64,000 nt of DNA, from contig JBAVQC010000317.1 in NCBI GenBank assembly GCA_049693715.1, positions 40,607 to 104,606 on the forward strand. Reading direction: 5' to 3'. Both the position numbers and the translations under genes were made by a program. The stretch is from PALSA-350 sp049693715 (GTDB lineage Bacteria > Acidobacteriota > Terriglobia > Terriglobales > Acidobacteriaceae). Positions 48,887 to 57,326 of the stretch are shown here, piece by piece; position 1 is the first letter of the stretch; every line of letters starts with the position of its first letter. Below the pieces are notes generated by a model. That model made no database searches. It saw only the letters and a program-made list of their open reading frames with translations, and was not told where the DNA came from.

Positions 48887-48907
48887 TGCATAGTGCTAAT
48901 ATTGCTT

Positions 48908-49816
48908 ATGCGTCTAACGCAGCTACGCCAGGCCGACCTGAACCTGCTTGTGGTGTTTGCTGTTCTCGCTGAGGAGCGGAATGTATCGCGCGCCGCGTCG
49001 CGCCTCTTGCTCAGCCAGCCGGCGGTGAGTCGCGCTCTGCAGCGGATGCGCGATACCTTTCATGACGATCTTCTGGTGCGGACCGCGAAAGGATATGAGC
49101 CTACACCGCAGGGCGAGCGCGTATTGAGAGAGCTTGAAGTGACCCTGCCCCGGCTCGATCGGCTGATCGTCGGCTCAGCTTTCGATCCTGCGACGGAACA
49201 TGCCTCATTTCGAATCGCAGCCACCGACAATGCGACGTCCATCCTTGCCCCCACCCTCTGCCGCGAGGTACTTCCGGTTGCGAAGCACACACGCTTTACT
49301 TTTGTGTCGTGGCGCGATGAGGTCTTCGACGAACTGATTCACGGTCGTGTGGACCTTGCTCTGATTGGCGATGAGGGGCACATTCCCCCGCCCTTGCAGA
49401 CTGAAGTGATTTATGAAGAGGAGCTTGTTTGCGTCGTCGATGCGCAGGCTCCTTACAGGCGTCAGATTACGTTGAAGCAGTATCTGTGTGCCGAGCATAT
49501 CGGCGTAGCGGTGATGGAGGGAAATCAGAACATCCCCGAGAAGCGCCTGGCCGCACACGGCGAACGGCGCCGGACCGTGATTACGCTGCCGTATTTCGGG
49601 GCGGCCGTGCGATGCGTTCCGCAGTCGGGCCTGATGCTCACCGCGCCGAGAAGATTTGCCATGGCTGAGGCGGGAAATCAGGCCGTCAAGGTGCTGAAGG
49701 CTCCTGCGGAGATCACAGGATTCAAGTATCTGATGGTATGGCATCCACGCGTGAACACCGATGCGGCGCATGTATGGCTTCGCGGCATGATTAGTCGAAT
49801 TGCGCGCCCACCCTAG
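48908..49816 (+). CDS. LysR-family transcriptional regulator
   Basis: 302 residues. The N-terminal winged helix (about 8-67) reads LRQADLNLLVVFAVLAEERNVSRAASRLLLSQPAVSRALQRMRDTF. The substrate-binding domain (about 95-300) includes FRIAATDNATSIL and DLALIGDEG. The start MRLTQLRQADL is chosen because the extra upstream in-frame residues do not match the family. It resembles the NodD/TdcA-like branch without a recognisable effector. It is divergent from the SDR gene, the usual arrangement for a LysR target. Confidence 0.92.
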   Translation: MRLTQLRQADLNLLVVFAVLAEERNVSRAASRLLLSQPAVSRALQRMRDTFHDDLLVRTAKGYEPTPQGERVLRELEVTLPRLDRLIVGSAFDPATEHASFRIAATDNATSILAPTLCREVLPVAKHTRFTFVSWRDEVFDELIHGRVDLALIGDEGHIPPPLQTEVIYEEELVCVVDAQAPYRRQITLKQYLCAEHIGVAVMEGNQNIPEKRLAAHGERRRTVITLPYFGAAVRCVPQSGLMLTAPRRFAMAEAGNQAVKVLKAPAEITGFKYLMVWHPRVNTDAAHVWLRGMISRIARPP

Positions 49817-49961
49817 ATAAACGGGATTTCGTCAATCAGACGGGCTTGAGGGTCTTGTAATCTATGAACTAAGCGACAGAGGCGTTCATCCTCGCAATAG
49901 TCGTCTCGTTCTCTTTTCGGACAGAACCATGCAGGACAAATGAAAAATTGACTTTCCATCT

Positions 49962-49975
49962 GGAGGAAACCTCCT
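49962..49975 (+). promoter_or_regulatory. Shine-Dalgarno inside a mini-hairpin (GGAGG-AAA-CCTCC)
   Basis: The only strong ribosome-binding site of the DinB-like gene, GGAGG at 49962-49966, can pair with CCTCC at 49970-49974, immediately before the ATG at 49976. Five G/C-rich pairs with a three-base loop would hide the site. Confidence 0.45.
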
Positions 49976-50539
49976 ATGAGTTTGCAGCAACCCCACTTCG
50001 AGGAAATCAGAGTGAGACGATCGCTCTGGATCGCAATAGTCGCCCTGGCGACCTCTGTAGCTCTGCCCGCACAGACGGCCAATCCGATTGTCTCCAGTGC
50101 GAAGGAGATTTACACCCGACAGGCAAAGTACATCGTCGCCGCGTTTGAAGAAATGCCGGCTGAGAAATACAGCTACAGCCCCACGCCGAAGCAGCAGTCC
50201 TTCGCCAAACTGGCCCTGCACATAGTCATGGTCAACAAAGCGGTCTGTGCAATGCTCTCCGGCAGCCCCGCGTCGGCGACCGCGAAACTCAGCGAGAGCG
50301 ATTCAAAGGAAACGCTCGTCACCGCGGTGAAGGGCTCCTTTGCGTTCTGCGACAAGGCAGTCGATAGCCTGCAGGATTCACAGCTCGGCGACACCATTAC
50401 ATTCTTTGACGGAGCCAAAAAGCCACGCGCACGGGCTCTCTTTGAACTGACGGTCGACCTCGAAGACCACTACTCCCAGATGGCAGGCTATCTGCGCCTC
50501 AATGGACTAACTCCACCCTCCGCAACACCACACAAATAA
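49976..50539 (+). CDS. Exported DinB-like (four-helix) protein
   Basis: 187 residues with an N-terminal signal region (RRSLWIAIVALATSVALPAQ) and a DinB/YfiT-type four-helix domain: MPAEKYSYSPTPKQQSFAKLALHIVMVNKAVC, DKAVDSLQDSQL and ELTVDLEDHYSQMAGYLRLNGLTPPS. The characteristic His residues (LALHI and LEDHYSQ) fit a metal site. The first ATG (49976) puts about 12 residues before the hydrophobic core; a GTG at 50012 would start directly at RRSLW. The family includes thiol transferases and many of unknown function. Confidence 0.82.
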   Translation: MSLQQPHFEEIRVRRSLWIAIVALATSVALPAQTANPIVSSAKEIYTRQAKYIVAAFEEMPAEKYSYSPTPKQQSFAKLALHIVMVNKAVCAMLSGSPASATAKLSESDSKETLVTAVKGSFAFCDKAVDSLQDSQLGDTITFFDGAKKPRARALFELTVDLEDHYSQMAGYLRLNGLTPPSATPHK

Positions 50540-50926
50540 CAGCGAGAGCAAACCTAGGAAGGTGCTTGGGCCCGGAACTCGCTTCGATACGCGGCGTCCA
50601 TTTCGTATTTTGCCAGGGCGAAAGGTCTCCAGAGAATGCGCCGTAATTCTCCGCCGTTGGATCACTCGGTTCAAAGGTGTCTTCCGTGTCCCACTCTCCC
50701 TGAGCACGCAGATCAATACCCCGCATGGACAGCCGGTCGAGCCTAAGATCGCAGCCTTGAACAAATCGTAAGCAGAAACAGATCATGAAAGGCACACCCG
50801 AGCATTACAATTGAGGGCACTTCCGGGCCCGACTCGTCTCGACGCCTGGTCTCCCTTTAGGCAAATCGAGATGAGTACCCGCGACGAGACGGGCGCAGAA
50901 GTCGAATTGCCAAAGTTAAGAGCGAG
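50540..50926. other. Gene-free spacer upstream of the RND efflux operon
   Basis: No frame here looks like a real gene. An inverted pair ACTCGTCTCGA (50832-50842) and TCGAGATGAGT (50866-50876), with one mismatch, sits 51-95 bases before the adaptor ATG and could be an operator. GACGAGACGGGC follows as a partial third copy. No clear -35/-10 pair was identified. Confidence 0.45.
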
Positions 50927-52150
50927 ATGGCGGAGATCAAGATGACGGGTGTTTCGAAACGCAACCTTGTAATCGTTGGTATCGGACTATCTTGCCTGGT
51001 CGTGGCCGGCCTGGTGGTCGGGGCTATGCGGCCGAACCACGTCTCGGGGGCACTGCCTGGCGCCCCTACAGAGGTCGAGGTGGTTCAGGTCGAGCAGAAA
51101 GATGTTCCCATTTTCGGCGAATGGATCGGCACCCTTGACGGGCTCGTCAACGCCGACGTACGGGCCCAGGTCACAGGCTACCTGCAAAGGCAGGGCTATC
51201 AGGAGGGCGCGTTCGTCAGAAAGGGGCAGCTGCTGTTCGAGATCGACCCGCGGCCTTTTCAAGCAGCTCTTGACCAGGCCCAAGGCCAACTGGCACAGGC
51301 AAACGCCGCACTCGCCAATGCCGTGGCAGTGCAAGGCCGCACCGATCTTGACGTCAAGCGCTACACACCGCTGGCAAAAGAACAGGCCGCCAGCCAGCAG
51401 GATCTCGACAACTCCGTCCAAAACAACCTGGCCGCCATAGCCACCGTGGAAACAGCCAGGGCGCAAATCAAGACCTCTGAGGCGGCGGTGGAAACCGCGA
51501 AAATTAATCTCGAGTTTACCCGCCTTATCGCCCCCATCGACGGCATCGCTGGACAGGCCCAGCTTCAAGTAGGCGCCCTGGTCAACCCGAGCAGCGGGCC
51601 GGTCACCTCGGTTTCTACGGTTGAGCCCATCAAGGTTTATTTCACGGTCGGCGAGCCGCAGTATCTCGCATGGCGGAAACGCTTCCCCACCGAGACCAGT
51701 CGCCAGGAGGCCGACAAAGCACTGCGCCTGCAACTGATTCTCGCCGATGGTTCCACCTACGCGCATGAGGGCAGGTTCTACTTTGCCGACCGCCAGGTCA
51801 ATGAGAGCACCGGGGCCATTCGGATTGCCGGGCTGTTTCCGAATCCGGGGAACATGTTGCGGCCCGGCGGTTACGCCAAAGTGCGCGCCGTCATCAGCCT
51901 GCAACACGACGCGCTGCTGGTTCCTGAACGCGCGGTGTCAGAGCTGCAAGGCGCATACCAGGTCGCCGTGGTCGATGGAGACAACAAAGTGAGCATCCGA
52001 ACGGTGACCGTCGGTGACCGTGTCGGTGGCATGTGGGTGATCGCCGGTGGGCTGAATCGAGGAGAAAGAGTCGTTGCCGAGGGAGTGCAAAAGGTACGCC
52101 AGGGCGCGAAAGTGAACCCCAGGCGGTTTGCGGGTGGAAGCCAAGGATAG
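50927..52150 (+). CDS. RND efflux periplasmic adaptor (AcrA/MexA type)
   Basis: Membrane fusion protein, 407 residues. A single N-terminal membrane or signal segment (about 14-33) is followed by the barrel-sandwich and lipoyl half-motif GYLQRQGYQEGAFVRKGQLLFEIDPRPFQAALDQAQGQLAQA. Then come an alpha-hairpin (about 100-160), the second half INLEFTRLIAPIDGIAGQAQLQVGALV, and a beta-barrel with GAIRIAGLFPNPGNMLRPGGYAKVRA. It joins the inner-membrane pump to the outer-membrane channel. It is first in an operon with the pump (8-bp gap) and a NodT-type lipoprotein. Confidence 0.94.
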   Translation: MAEIKMTGVSKRNLVIVGIGLSCLVVAGLVVGAMRPNHVSGALPGAPTEVEVVQVEQKDVPIFGEWIGTLDGLVNADVRAQVTGYLQRQGYQEGAFVRKGQLLFEIDPRPFQAALDQAQGQLAQANAALANAVAVQGRTDLDVKRYTPLAKEQAASQQDLDNSVQNNLAAIATVETARAQIKTSEAAVETAKINLEFTRLIAPIDGIAGQAQLQVGALVNPSSGPVTSVSTVEPIKVYFTVGEPQYLAWRKRFPTETSRQEADKALRLQLILADGSTYAHEGRFYFADRQVNESTGAIRIAGLFPNPGNMLRPGGYAKVRAVISLQHDALLVPERAVSELQGAYQVAVVDGDNKVSIRTVTVGDRVGGMWVIAGGLNRGERVVAEGVQKVRQGAKVNPRRFAGGSQG

Positions 52151-52158
52151 GTAGCCCG

Positions 52159-55100
52159 ATGTCAAAGTTCTTCATCAACCGCCCCATCGTCGCCATGGTC
52201 ATTTCCATCATCATGGTGCTGGTTGGCGCGCTCACCATCCTTACCCTGCCGGTCGCCCAGTTCCCCAACATCACACCTCCAGAGATTCAAGTCCTGGCCA
52301 CTTACGTCGGGGCGGACGCGCAAACTCTGGAGCAAGCGGTTGCCACTCCTATCGAGCAGCAGATGAATGGCGTGGACAACATGAATTACATGTATTCGCT
52401 GAATGCGACCGGCAATTCAGCCACCAGCCTGATCGTCGACTTCGACGTAAAGACCGACCCTAACACCGATTTCATCCTCACCCAGTCGCGGGAAACGCAG
52501 GCCGCTTCTCAGCTTCCTGCCGACGTCACCAACTACGGAATCACGGTTCGCAAATCCGTCACCGCTCCCCTCATGTGGGTTGCCGTCTACTCGCCGCATG
52601 GAACCTACGATGCCAGGTTTCTCGCCAACTACGCGTACATCAATCTCGTGGATCCCATCCTCCGTTCGCCGGGCATCGGCAACGTCACGGTATTCGGGGC
52701 CGGCCAATACGCGATGCGGCTTTGGGTAAGACCCGACCAGTTGTCAAAGCTGGGGATCACGGTGCCGGACATCGTAAACGCCGTTCAAGCGCAAAATACG
52801 GTGAACCCCGCGGGTAAGGCAGGAGGCGAGCCTGCCCCCAAGGGCCAGGAATTTACCTACACGGTTCTGGCCCAGGGCCGCCTCATCTCGCCGCAGGAAT
52901 TCGGCAACATCGTGGTTCGCGAGACTCCTGACGGCGGCGTCGTCCGGGTCCGCGATGTCGCCCGCATCGAGCTTGGCGCCCAGGACTATAGCGTTGCCGG
53001 CCGTTTTGACGGGAGGCCGGGCGCGATTATTGCGTGCTATCAGTTGCCCGGCTCGAACGCGGTCGACGCCGCTGCCGGGGTCAAGAAATTGATGGCGCAA
53101 ATGAAAGAACGCTTCCCCCAGGACATGGACTTTGCCGTGTCGCTCGACACCACTCGTTCGGTCACGGAAGGCATCAAGGAAATCGTGAAGACACTTGTGA
53201 TCGCCCTCATCCTGGTGATCATGGTCGTCTATGTTTTCCTGCAAAGCTGGCGTTCCACGCTCATCCCGCTTCTCGCCGTGCCAGTTTCGCTGGTAGGCAC
53301 ATTCGTGTTCTTCCCCATGTTCGGCTTTTCTATCAACACCCTTTCTCTCTTTGGCCTGGTGTTGGCGATTGGCCTGGTGGTGGACGACGCCATTGTGGTG
53401 GTCGAGGGTGTGGAGCGGCACATCGAGGAAGGATTGACGCCAAAGAACGCTGCTTTCAAAGCAATGGAAGAGCTCTCCGGCCCGGTGGTAGGAATCGCCC
53501 TGGTTCTCTCCGCTGTCTTCGTGCCCACAGCCTTCATTCCTGGAATTACGGGAAGACTCTATCAGCAGTTCGCAGTGACGATTGCCATCTCCGTCGTTCT
53601 CTCCGCGTTCAACGCGCTCACCCTCAGCCCCGCGTTGGCCGCGCTGCTTCTGCGCCCGCGACAACCAAGCCGCGGGCTGCTTCGGAGATTCTTTGATTGG
53701 TTTAATCGCCGTTTCGAGCAAACGACGGAGGGCTACGTCCGGTGGAGCGGAGTACTGCTCAAAAAAACCGCCGTCCTGGTTGTCCTGCTGGTGGCCTTTG
53801 GCGTTGCGGCGGGCTTTTTCGCCAGTCGCCTGCCGTCGAGCTTCCTACCCGACGAAGATCAGGGTTATGCCTATGTCAATCTGCAACTGCCCAGCGCGGC
53901 TTCGTTGGAACGGACGACTGCGGTCGCGGCCGATGTAGAAAAAATCATCATGAATACCCCCGGGGTTCAGCACACGACCAGCGTCGTGGGTTTCAGTTTG
54001 CTCAGCTTTGTTCGTACCAGCTATAACGCATTTTTTTCCGTGGCCCTCAATCCCTGGGACACGCGCACCCAGAGAGCTCAGCAATTTCAAAGCATCAAGG
54101 CTCATCTCAACCAGCAGTTGAGCAAATTGCCTGCGGGAGTTGCTTTCAGCTTTTCGCCGCCCGCCATTCCCGGCGTCGGCACTTCCGGCGGATTCACCTT
54201 CCTCCTCGAAGACCGTTCGGGCGGCGATGTTCCGTTCCTGGCCAGGAACGTGACCCTTTTCATGGACGCGGCTCGCAAGCGGCCGGAAATCGGCAGCCTC
54301 ACCACCACCTTCCTGCCCAGCGTTCCGCAGAAATTTGTCGATGTAGACCGCGACAAGGTGCTAAAGCAAGGGGTGAACCTGAACGATGTCTACCGTACCG
54401 TCCAGGCCTTTATGGGCGGCTACTTTATCAACTATTTCAACCGCTTTGGCCGCCAGTGGCAGGTGTACGTCGAAGCCGAGGGTGAGGATCGCGCCAAGGC
54501 AGAAAACGTGGGACAGTTCTACGTGCGCAACAACAAGGGAGAGAACGTTCCCCTGTCCACTCTGACCACGGTCAAGCCGCGCTACGGTCCGGAATTCACC
54601 ATGCGGTTCGACGAGTACCGTTGCGCCCAAATCAACGGGAGTGCCGCGCCTGGCTATAGCGCGGACCAGGCGACGGCCGCGCTGGAAGCTGTTTTCAAGC
54701 AAACGATGCCACGTGAAATGGGCTTCGACTACTCCGGTATCTCGTTTCAAGAGCAGAAAGCGCGGGAGGGTGTTCCACCGGCGGCAATCTTCGGGCTTTC
54801 TCTATTGTTCGTTTTCTTGATTCTTGCCGCCCTCTATGAAAGCTGGTCGTTGCCCTTCAGCGTATTGCTGAGCACGCCGGTAGCGATCTTTGGCGCGTTC
54901 TTCGTCCTGTGGCTCCGCCGCGTCATCCTGGGCGCGTTCCTGCCTGCTTACCTGGTTCAGATCGAGGGCGACGTTTACTCCCAGATTGGGCTGGTGATGC
55001 TGATCGGGCTGGCGGCGAAGAACGCGATTCTGATCGTCGAGTTCGCCAAGGATCAGTACGAACAAGGGAAACCTCTCGCGGATGCGGCACTCGAAGGCGC

Positions 55101-55362
55101 CAGACTGCGGCTGCGGCCGATCCTGATGACGTCGTTTGCGTTTATTCTTGGCTGCGTGCCGCTATGGACCGCAACCGGCGCCGGCTCGGTGGCGCGCCAG
55201 ATTATGGGAACCACGGTGATCGGTGGGATGATGGCCGCCAGCGCACTCGGGATCTTCTTCATCCCGGGAATTTTCTACCTGGTGGAGAAATGGTCCGGCG
55301 CCGGCCAGGAGCACGTTTCCGTGCCGTTGCCAAAAACGCCTTCGCCAGAACCTGGGGATTGA
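52159..55362 (+). CDS. RND multidrug efflux pump (HAE1 family)
   Basis: 1067 residues, an AcrB/MexB-like proton antiporter with 12 membrane helices and two large periplasmic loops. MSKFFINRPIVAMVISIIMVLVGALTI is the canonical N-terminus and sets the start. Proton-relay aspartates are in the IGLVVDDAIVVVEG segment of TM4 and the Lys in the matching GLAAKNAILIVEFA of TM10. Other family blocks are VATPIEQQMNGVDNM, FVPTAFIPGITGRLYQQFAVTIA and PDEDQGY. The frame extends upstream over the adaptor 3' end, but that part has no homology. Substrates are probably hydrophobic drugs or solvents; they cannot be told from sequence. Confidence 0.95.
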   Translation: MSKFFINRPIVAMVISIIMVLVGALTILTLPVAQFPNITPPEIQVLATYVGADAQTLEQAVATPIEQQMNGVDNMNYMYSLNATGNSATSLIVDFDVKTDPNTDFILTQSRETQAASQLPADVTNYGITVRKSVTAPLMWVAVYSPHGTYDARFLANYAYINLVDPILRSPGIGNVTVFGAGQYAMRLWVRPDQLSKLGITVPDIVNAVQAQNTVNPAGKAGGEPAPKGQEFTYTVLAQGRLISPQEFGNIVVRETPDGGVVRVRDVARIELGAQDYSVAGRFDGRPGAIIACYQLPGSNAVDAAAGVKKLMAQMKERFPQDMDFAVSLDTTRSVTEGIKEIVKTLVIALILVIMVVYVFLQSWRSTLIPLLAVPVSLVGTFVFFPMFGFSINTLSLFGLVLAIGLVVDDAIVVVEGVERHIEEGLTPKNAAFKAMEELSGPVVGIALVLSAVFVPTAFIPGITGRLYQQFAVTIAISVVLSAFNALTLSPALAALLLRPRQPSRGLLRRFFDWFNRRFEQTTEGYVRWSGVLLKKTAVLVVLLVAFGVAAGFFASRLPSSFLPDEDQGYAYVNLQLPSAASLERTTAVAADVEKIIMNTPGVQHTTSVVGFSLLSFVRTSYNAFFSVALNPWDTRTQRAQQFQSIKAHLNQQLSKLPAGVAFSFSPPAIPGVGTSGGFTFLLEDRSGGDVPFLARNVTLFMDAARKRPEIGSLTTTFLPSVPQKFVDVDRDKVLKQGVNLNDVYRTVQAFMGGYFINYFNRFGRQWQVYVEAEGEDRAKAENVGQFYVRNNKGENVPLSTLTTVKPRYGPEFTMRFDEYRCAQINGSAAPGYSADQATAALEAVFKQTMPREMGFDYSGISFQEQKAREGVPPAAIFGLSLLFVFLILAALYESWSLPFSVLLSTPVAIFGAFFVLWLRRVILGAFLPAYLVQIEGDVYSQIGLVMLIGLAAKNAILIVEFAKDQYEQGKPLADAALEGARLRLRPILMTSFAFILGCVPLWTATGAGSVARQIMGTTVIGGMMAASALGIFFIPGIFYLVEKWSGAGQEHVSVPLPKTPSPEPGD

Positions 55363-55378
55363 ACCGCGGGAGAGTGAG

Positions 55379-56782
55379 ATGCGCCTCATGAAGCTGGCAA
55401 GATTGCTGATTGCGATGTTGGGCTGCGGCTTGCTCGCCGGTTGCCTGGTCGGTCCCAACTACCATCGACCGGCCGTGCAAACTCCGGCCGTGTACCGTGA
55501 TCTGTCCCAGAATCCTCAGCTGCAGGCTCAGACTGCCTCCTACGCGAATCTTTCCTGGTGGCAGGTCTTCAAGGATCCGAAGTTGCAAGAGCTCATTCGC
55601 GTGGCGCTCCAGCAAAACTACGATTTGCAGTTGGCCACCGAGCGCATTGTTGCCGCGCGCGCCCAGCTCGCCATCACCCGCTCGAACCTGTTTCCTCAAG
55701 TGCAGGGCAACGCCGATTTCAGCGGTGGCAAGGACAATACTTTCCAAAACAAGTTCAACTTTCTAACCCTTACGACCGACGCAGCGTTCCAGGTGGATCT
55801 CTTCGGCCGTCTGCGCCGGGCAACCGAGGCGTCACGCGCCCAGCTGTTGGCTACGGAAGACGCGCGGCAAACCGTCATACTGACCCTGGTCAGCGACCTT
55901 GCCGCGGACTACTTCGCGCTGCTGCAACTCGACCTGCAATTGCAGATCACGCGCGATACGGTCAAGACACAGATAAATTCGGTCAAACTCACCAATCTGC
56001 GCCTTAGCCATGGTGTGGCAACAAAACTCGACGTGCTCCAGGCGCAGCAGGTTCTGGATACTGCGAATGCCCAGATTCCCGACCTGGAACGGCAAATCGG
56101 TCAGGAAGAAGACGCCATCAGCATCCTGCTCGGCAATTACCCACAGGATGTGGCACGTGGCCTTCCGCTGGTGGAGCAAACGCTTCCTCCCGAAGTACCG
56201 CCCGGCCTTCCTTCCTCCATTCTCGAGCGGCGCCCTGATATTCGCGAGGCGGAACAGAACCTGGTTGCCGCGAACGCCGAAATCGGAGTCGCCAAGGCGG
56301 CGTTTTTTCCGCAAATAGCGCTGACTGGCTCTGGCGGCGGTTCATTCGGAAGAAGCAGTACCTTCTCCAGCCTCATGGGTTCGCAGCTCGGCTTCTGGTC
56401 GTATGGTGCGCAGGTAAGCCAGCCGATTTTCACCGGTGGCGCGCTGCGCGGAAATCTCCGCCTGGCTGAGTCGCAGCACCAGCAGGCGTTGATCGCTTAC
56501 CGGCAAACCATTCAACGCGCTTTCGGGGACGTCTCCGATGCCCTCATCGGCTATCAGAAGCTGCATCAGGTGCGACTGCGCCTGGAGGACAGCGTCGCGG
56601 ATCTGCGGGAGTCTGTCCGCCTGTCTAACATGCGCTACAGTGGGGGTACCACGACCTACCTCGAAGTGTTGGACGGGCAGCGGTCACTGTATTCCGAAGA
56701 ACTGACACTCGCGCAGGCGCGAGGGAGCGAGTATCAAAGTCTGGTGCAGCTTTACCGGGCACTCGGCGGTGGCTGGCAATGA
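55379..56782 (+). CDS. NodT-type RND outer-membrane lipoprotein
   Basis: TolC-fold channel of the NodT/OprM family, 467 residues. Its signal ends in the lipobox LLAGC (Cys at about 22), followed by LVGPNYHRPAVQTPAVYRD. Two OEP repeats show the hallmarks SWWQVFKDPKLQELIRVALQQNYDLQLATERI, LERRPDIREAEQNLVAANAEIGVAKAAFFPQIALTGSGG and GGTTTYLEVLDGQRSLYSEELTLAQARG. It is the third gene of the pump operon. Its stop is 4 bases from the 3' end of a leftward gene. Confidence 0.94.
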   Translation: MRLMKLARLLIAMLGCGLLAGCLVGPNYHRPAVQTPAVYRDLSQNPQLQAQTASYANLSWWQVFKDPKLQELIRVALQQNYDLQLATERIVAARAQLAITRSNLFPQVQGNADFSGGKDNTFQNKFNFLTLTTDAAFQVDLFGRLRRATEASRAQLLATEDARQTVILTLVSDLAADYFALLQLDLQLQITRDTVKTQINSVKLTNLRLSHGVATKLDVLQAQQVLDTANAQIPDLERQIGQEEDAISILLGNYPQDVARGLPLVEQTLPPEVPPGLPSSILERRPDIREAEQNLVAANAEIGVAKAAFFPQIALTGSGGGSFGRSSTFSSLMGSQLGFWSYGAQVSQPIFTGGALRGNLRLAESQHQQALIAYRQTIQRAFGDVSDALIGYQKLHQVRLRLEDSVADLRESVRLSNMRYSGGTTTYLEVLDGQRSLYSEELTLAQARGSEYQSLVQLYRALGGGWQ

Positions 56783-56786
56783 AAAT

Positions 56787-57230
56787 TTATTCCGCGGACC
56801 TTTTGTCCGCCAACCGTTGCTTTACGCGGGATCGGCCCTTCAACACAGGCGGTGTCGTCTTACCCCAGGTGGCGTGATTCCACGAAATCGCCCGGAGTCC
56901 GTCGTGCTCTGCCTGGAGGGTCATCGGAGGCTCCGTCGATCTTCCCTCCACCGGGTCGAAGCTCACCTTGACCTGGGTGCCTGTCTCTACCCAATGCCCA
57001 AAATGGGTAACGATGCCGTTCCCCGCATCTTCGGTAACCGTAGCAGTTCCATCCAAACCCAGGCTGACGTCCATCGAAGGTCCTGGCTTCGCGTCGTCTT
57101 TGGAACGCGATGCATACGTTCCGGCAAATCTCGCATGGGTGGTTGGCGTTGCGCCGAGCTCACCCGTTGCCAACAGTACCCAGGCTCCGAGGACAAGGCC
57201 GACGAGAGGGCGATCATGCTTGAAAAACAT
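56787..57230 (-). CDS. Small exported protein of unknown function
   Basis: 147 residues from the ATG at 57230 (AAGGAG immediately upstream); the frame is open to 57305. The signal region PLVGLVLGAWVLLATGELGA is followed by a predicted beta-rich domain (FAGTYASRSKD, DVSLGLDGTATVTED, VTHFGHWVETGTQVKVSFD, MTLQAEHDGLRAISWN). The GTY...DGTATV...GHW pattern recalls NlpE/copper-resistance-like or META-type lipocalin-like sheets, but I cannot name the family. It lies 96 bp downstream of the TolC gene on the same strand and probably shares its transcript. Confidence 0.55.
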   Translation of the reverse strand: MFFKHDRPLVGLVLGAWVLLATGELGATPTTHARFAGTYASRSKDDAKPGPSMDVSLGLDGTATVTEDAGNGIVTHFGHWVETGTQVKVSFDPVEGRSTEPPMTLQAEHDGLRAISWNHATWGKTTPPVLKGRSRVKQRLADKRSAE

Positions 57231-57326
57231 CTCTCCTTTATCATCAAGTACCGGCGTCATTCCTGCAACACCCGTGGGGATTCGATTCAGGAAGCGGAAG
57301 GGCAAGTAAGTGCAGTCCGGGCGAAA

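Noticed and set aside
50562..50795. Small frames on both strands before the RND operon
   Set aside because: No start signals, no conserved pattern and mutual overlap; treated as non-coding spacer.
52744..53721. A 325-codon leftward frame inside the RND pump gene
   Set aside because: Antisense shadow of conserved membrane helices; the translation is His/Glu/Arg-rich with no recognisable domain.
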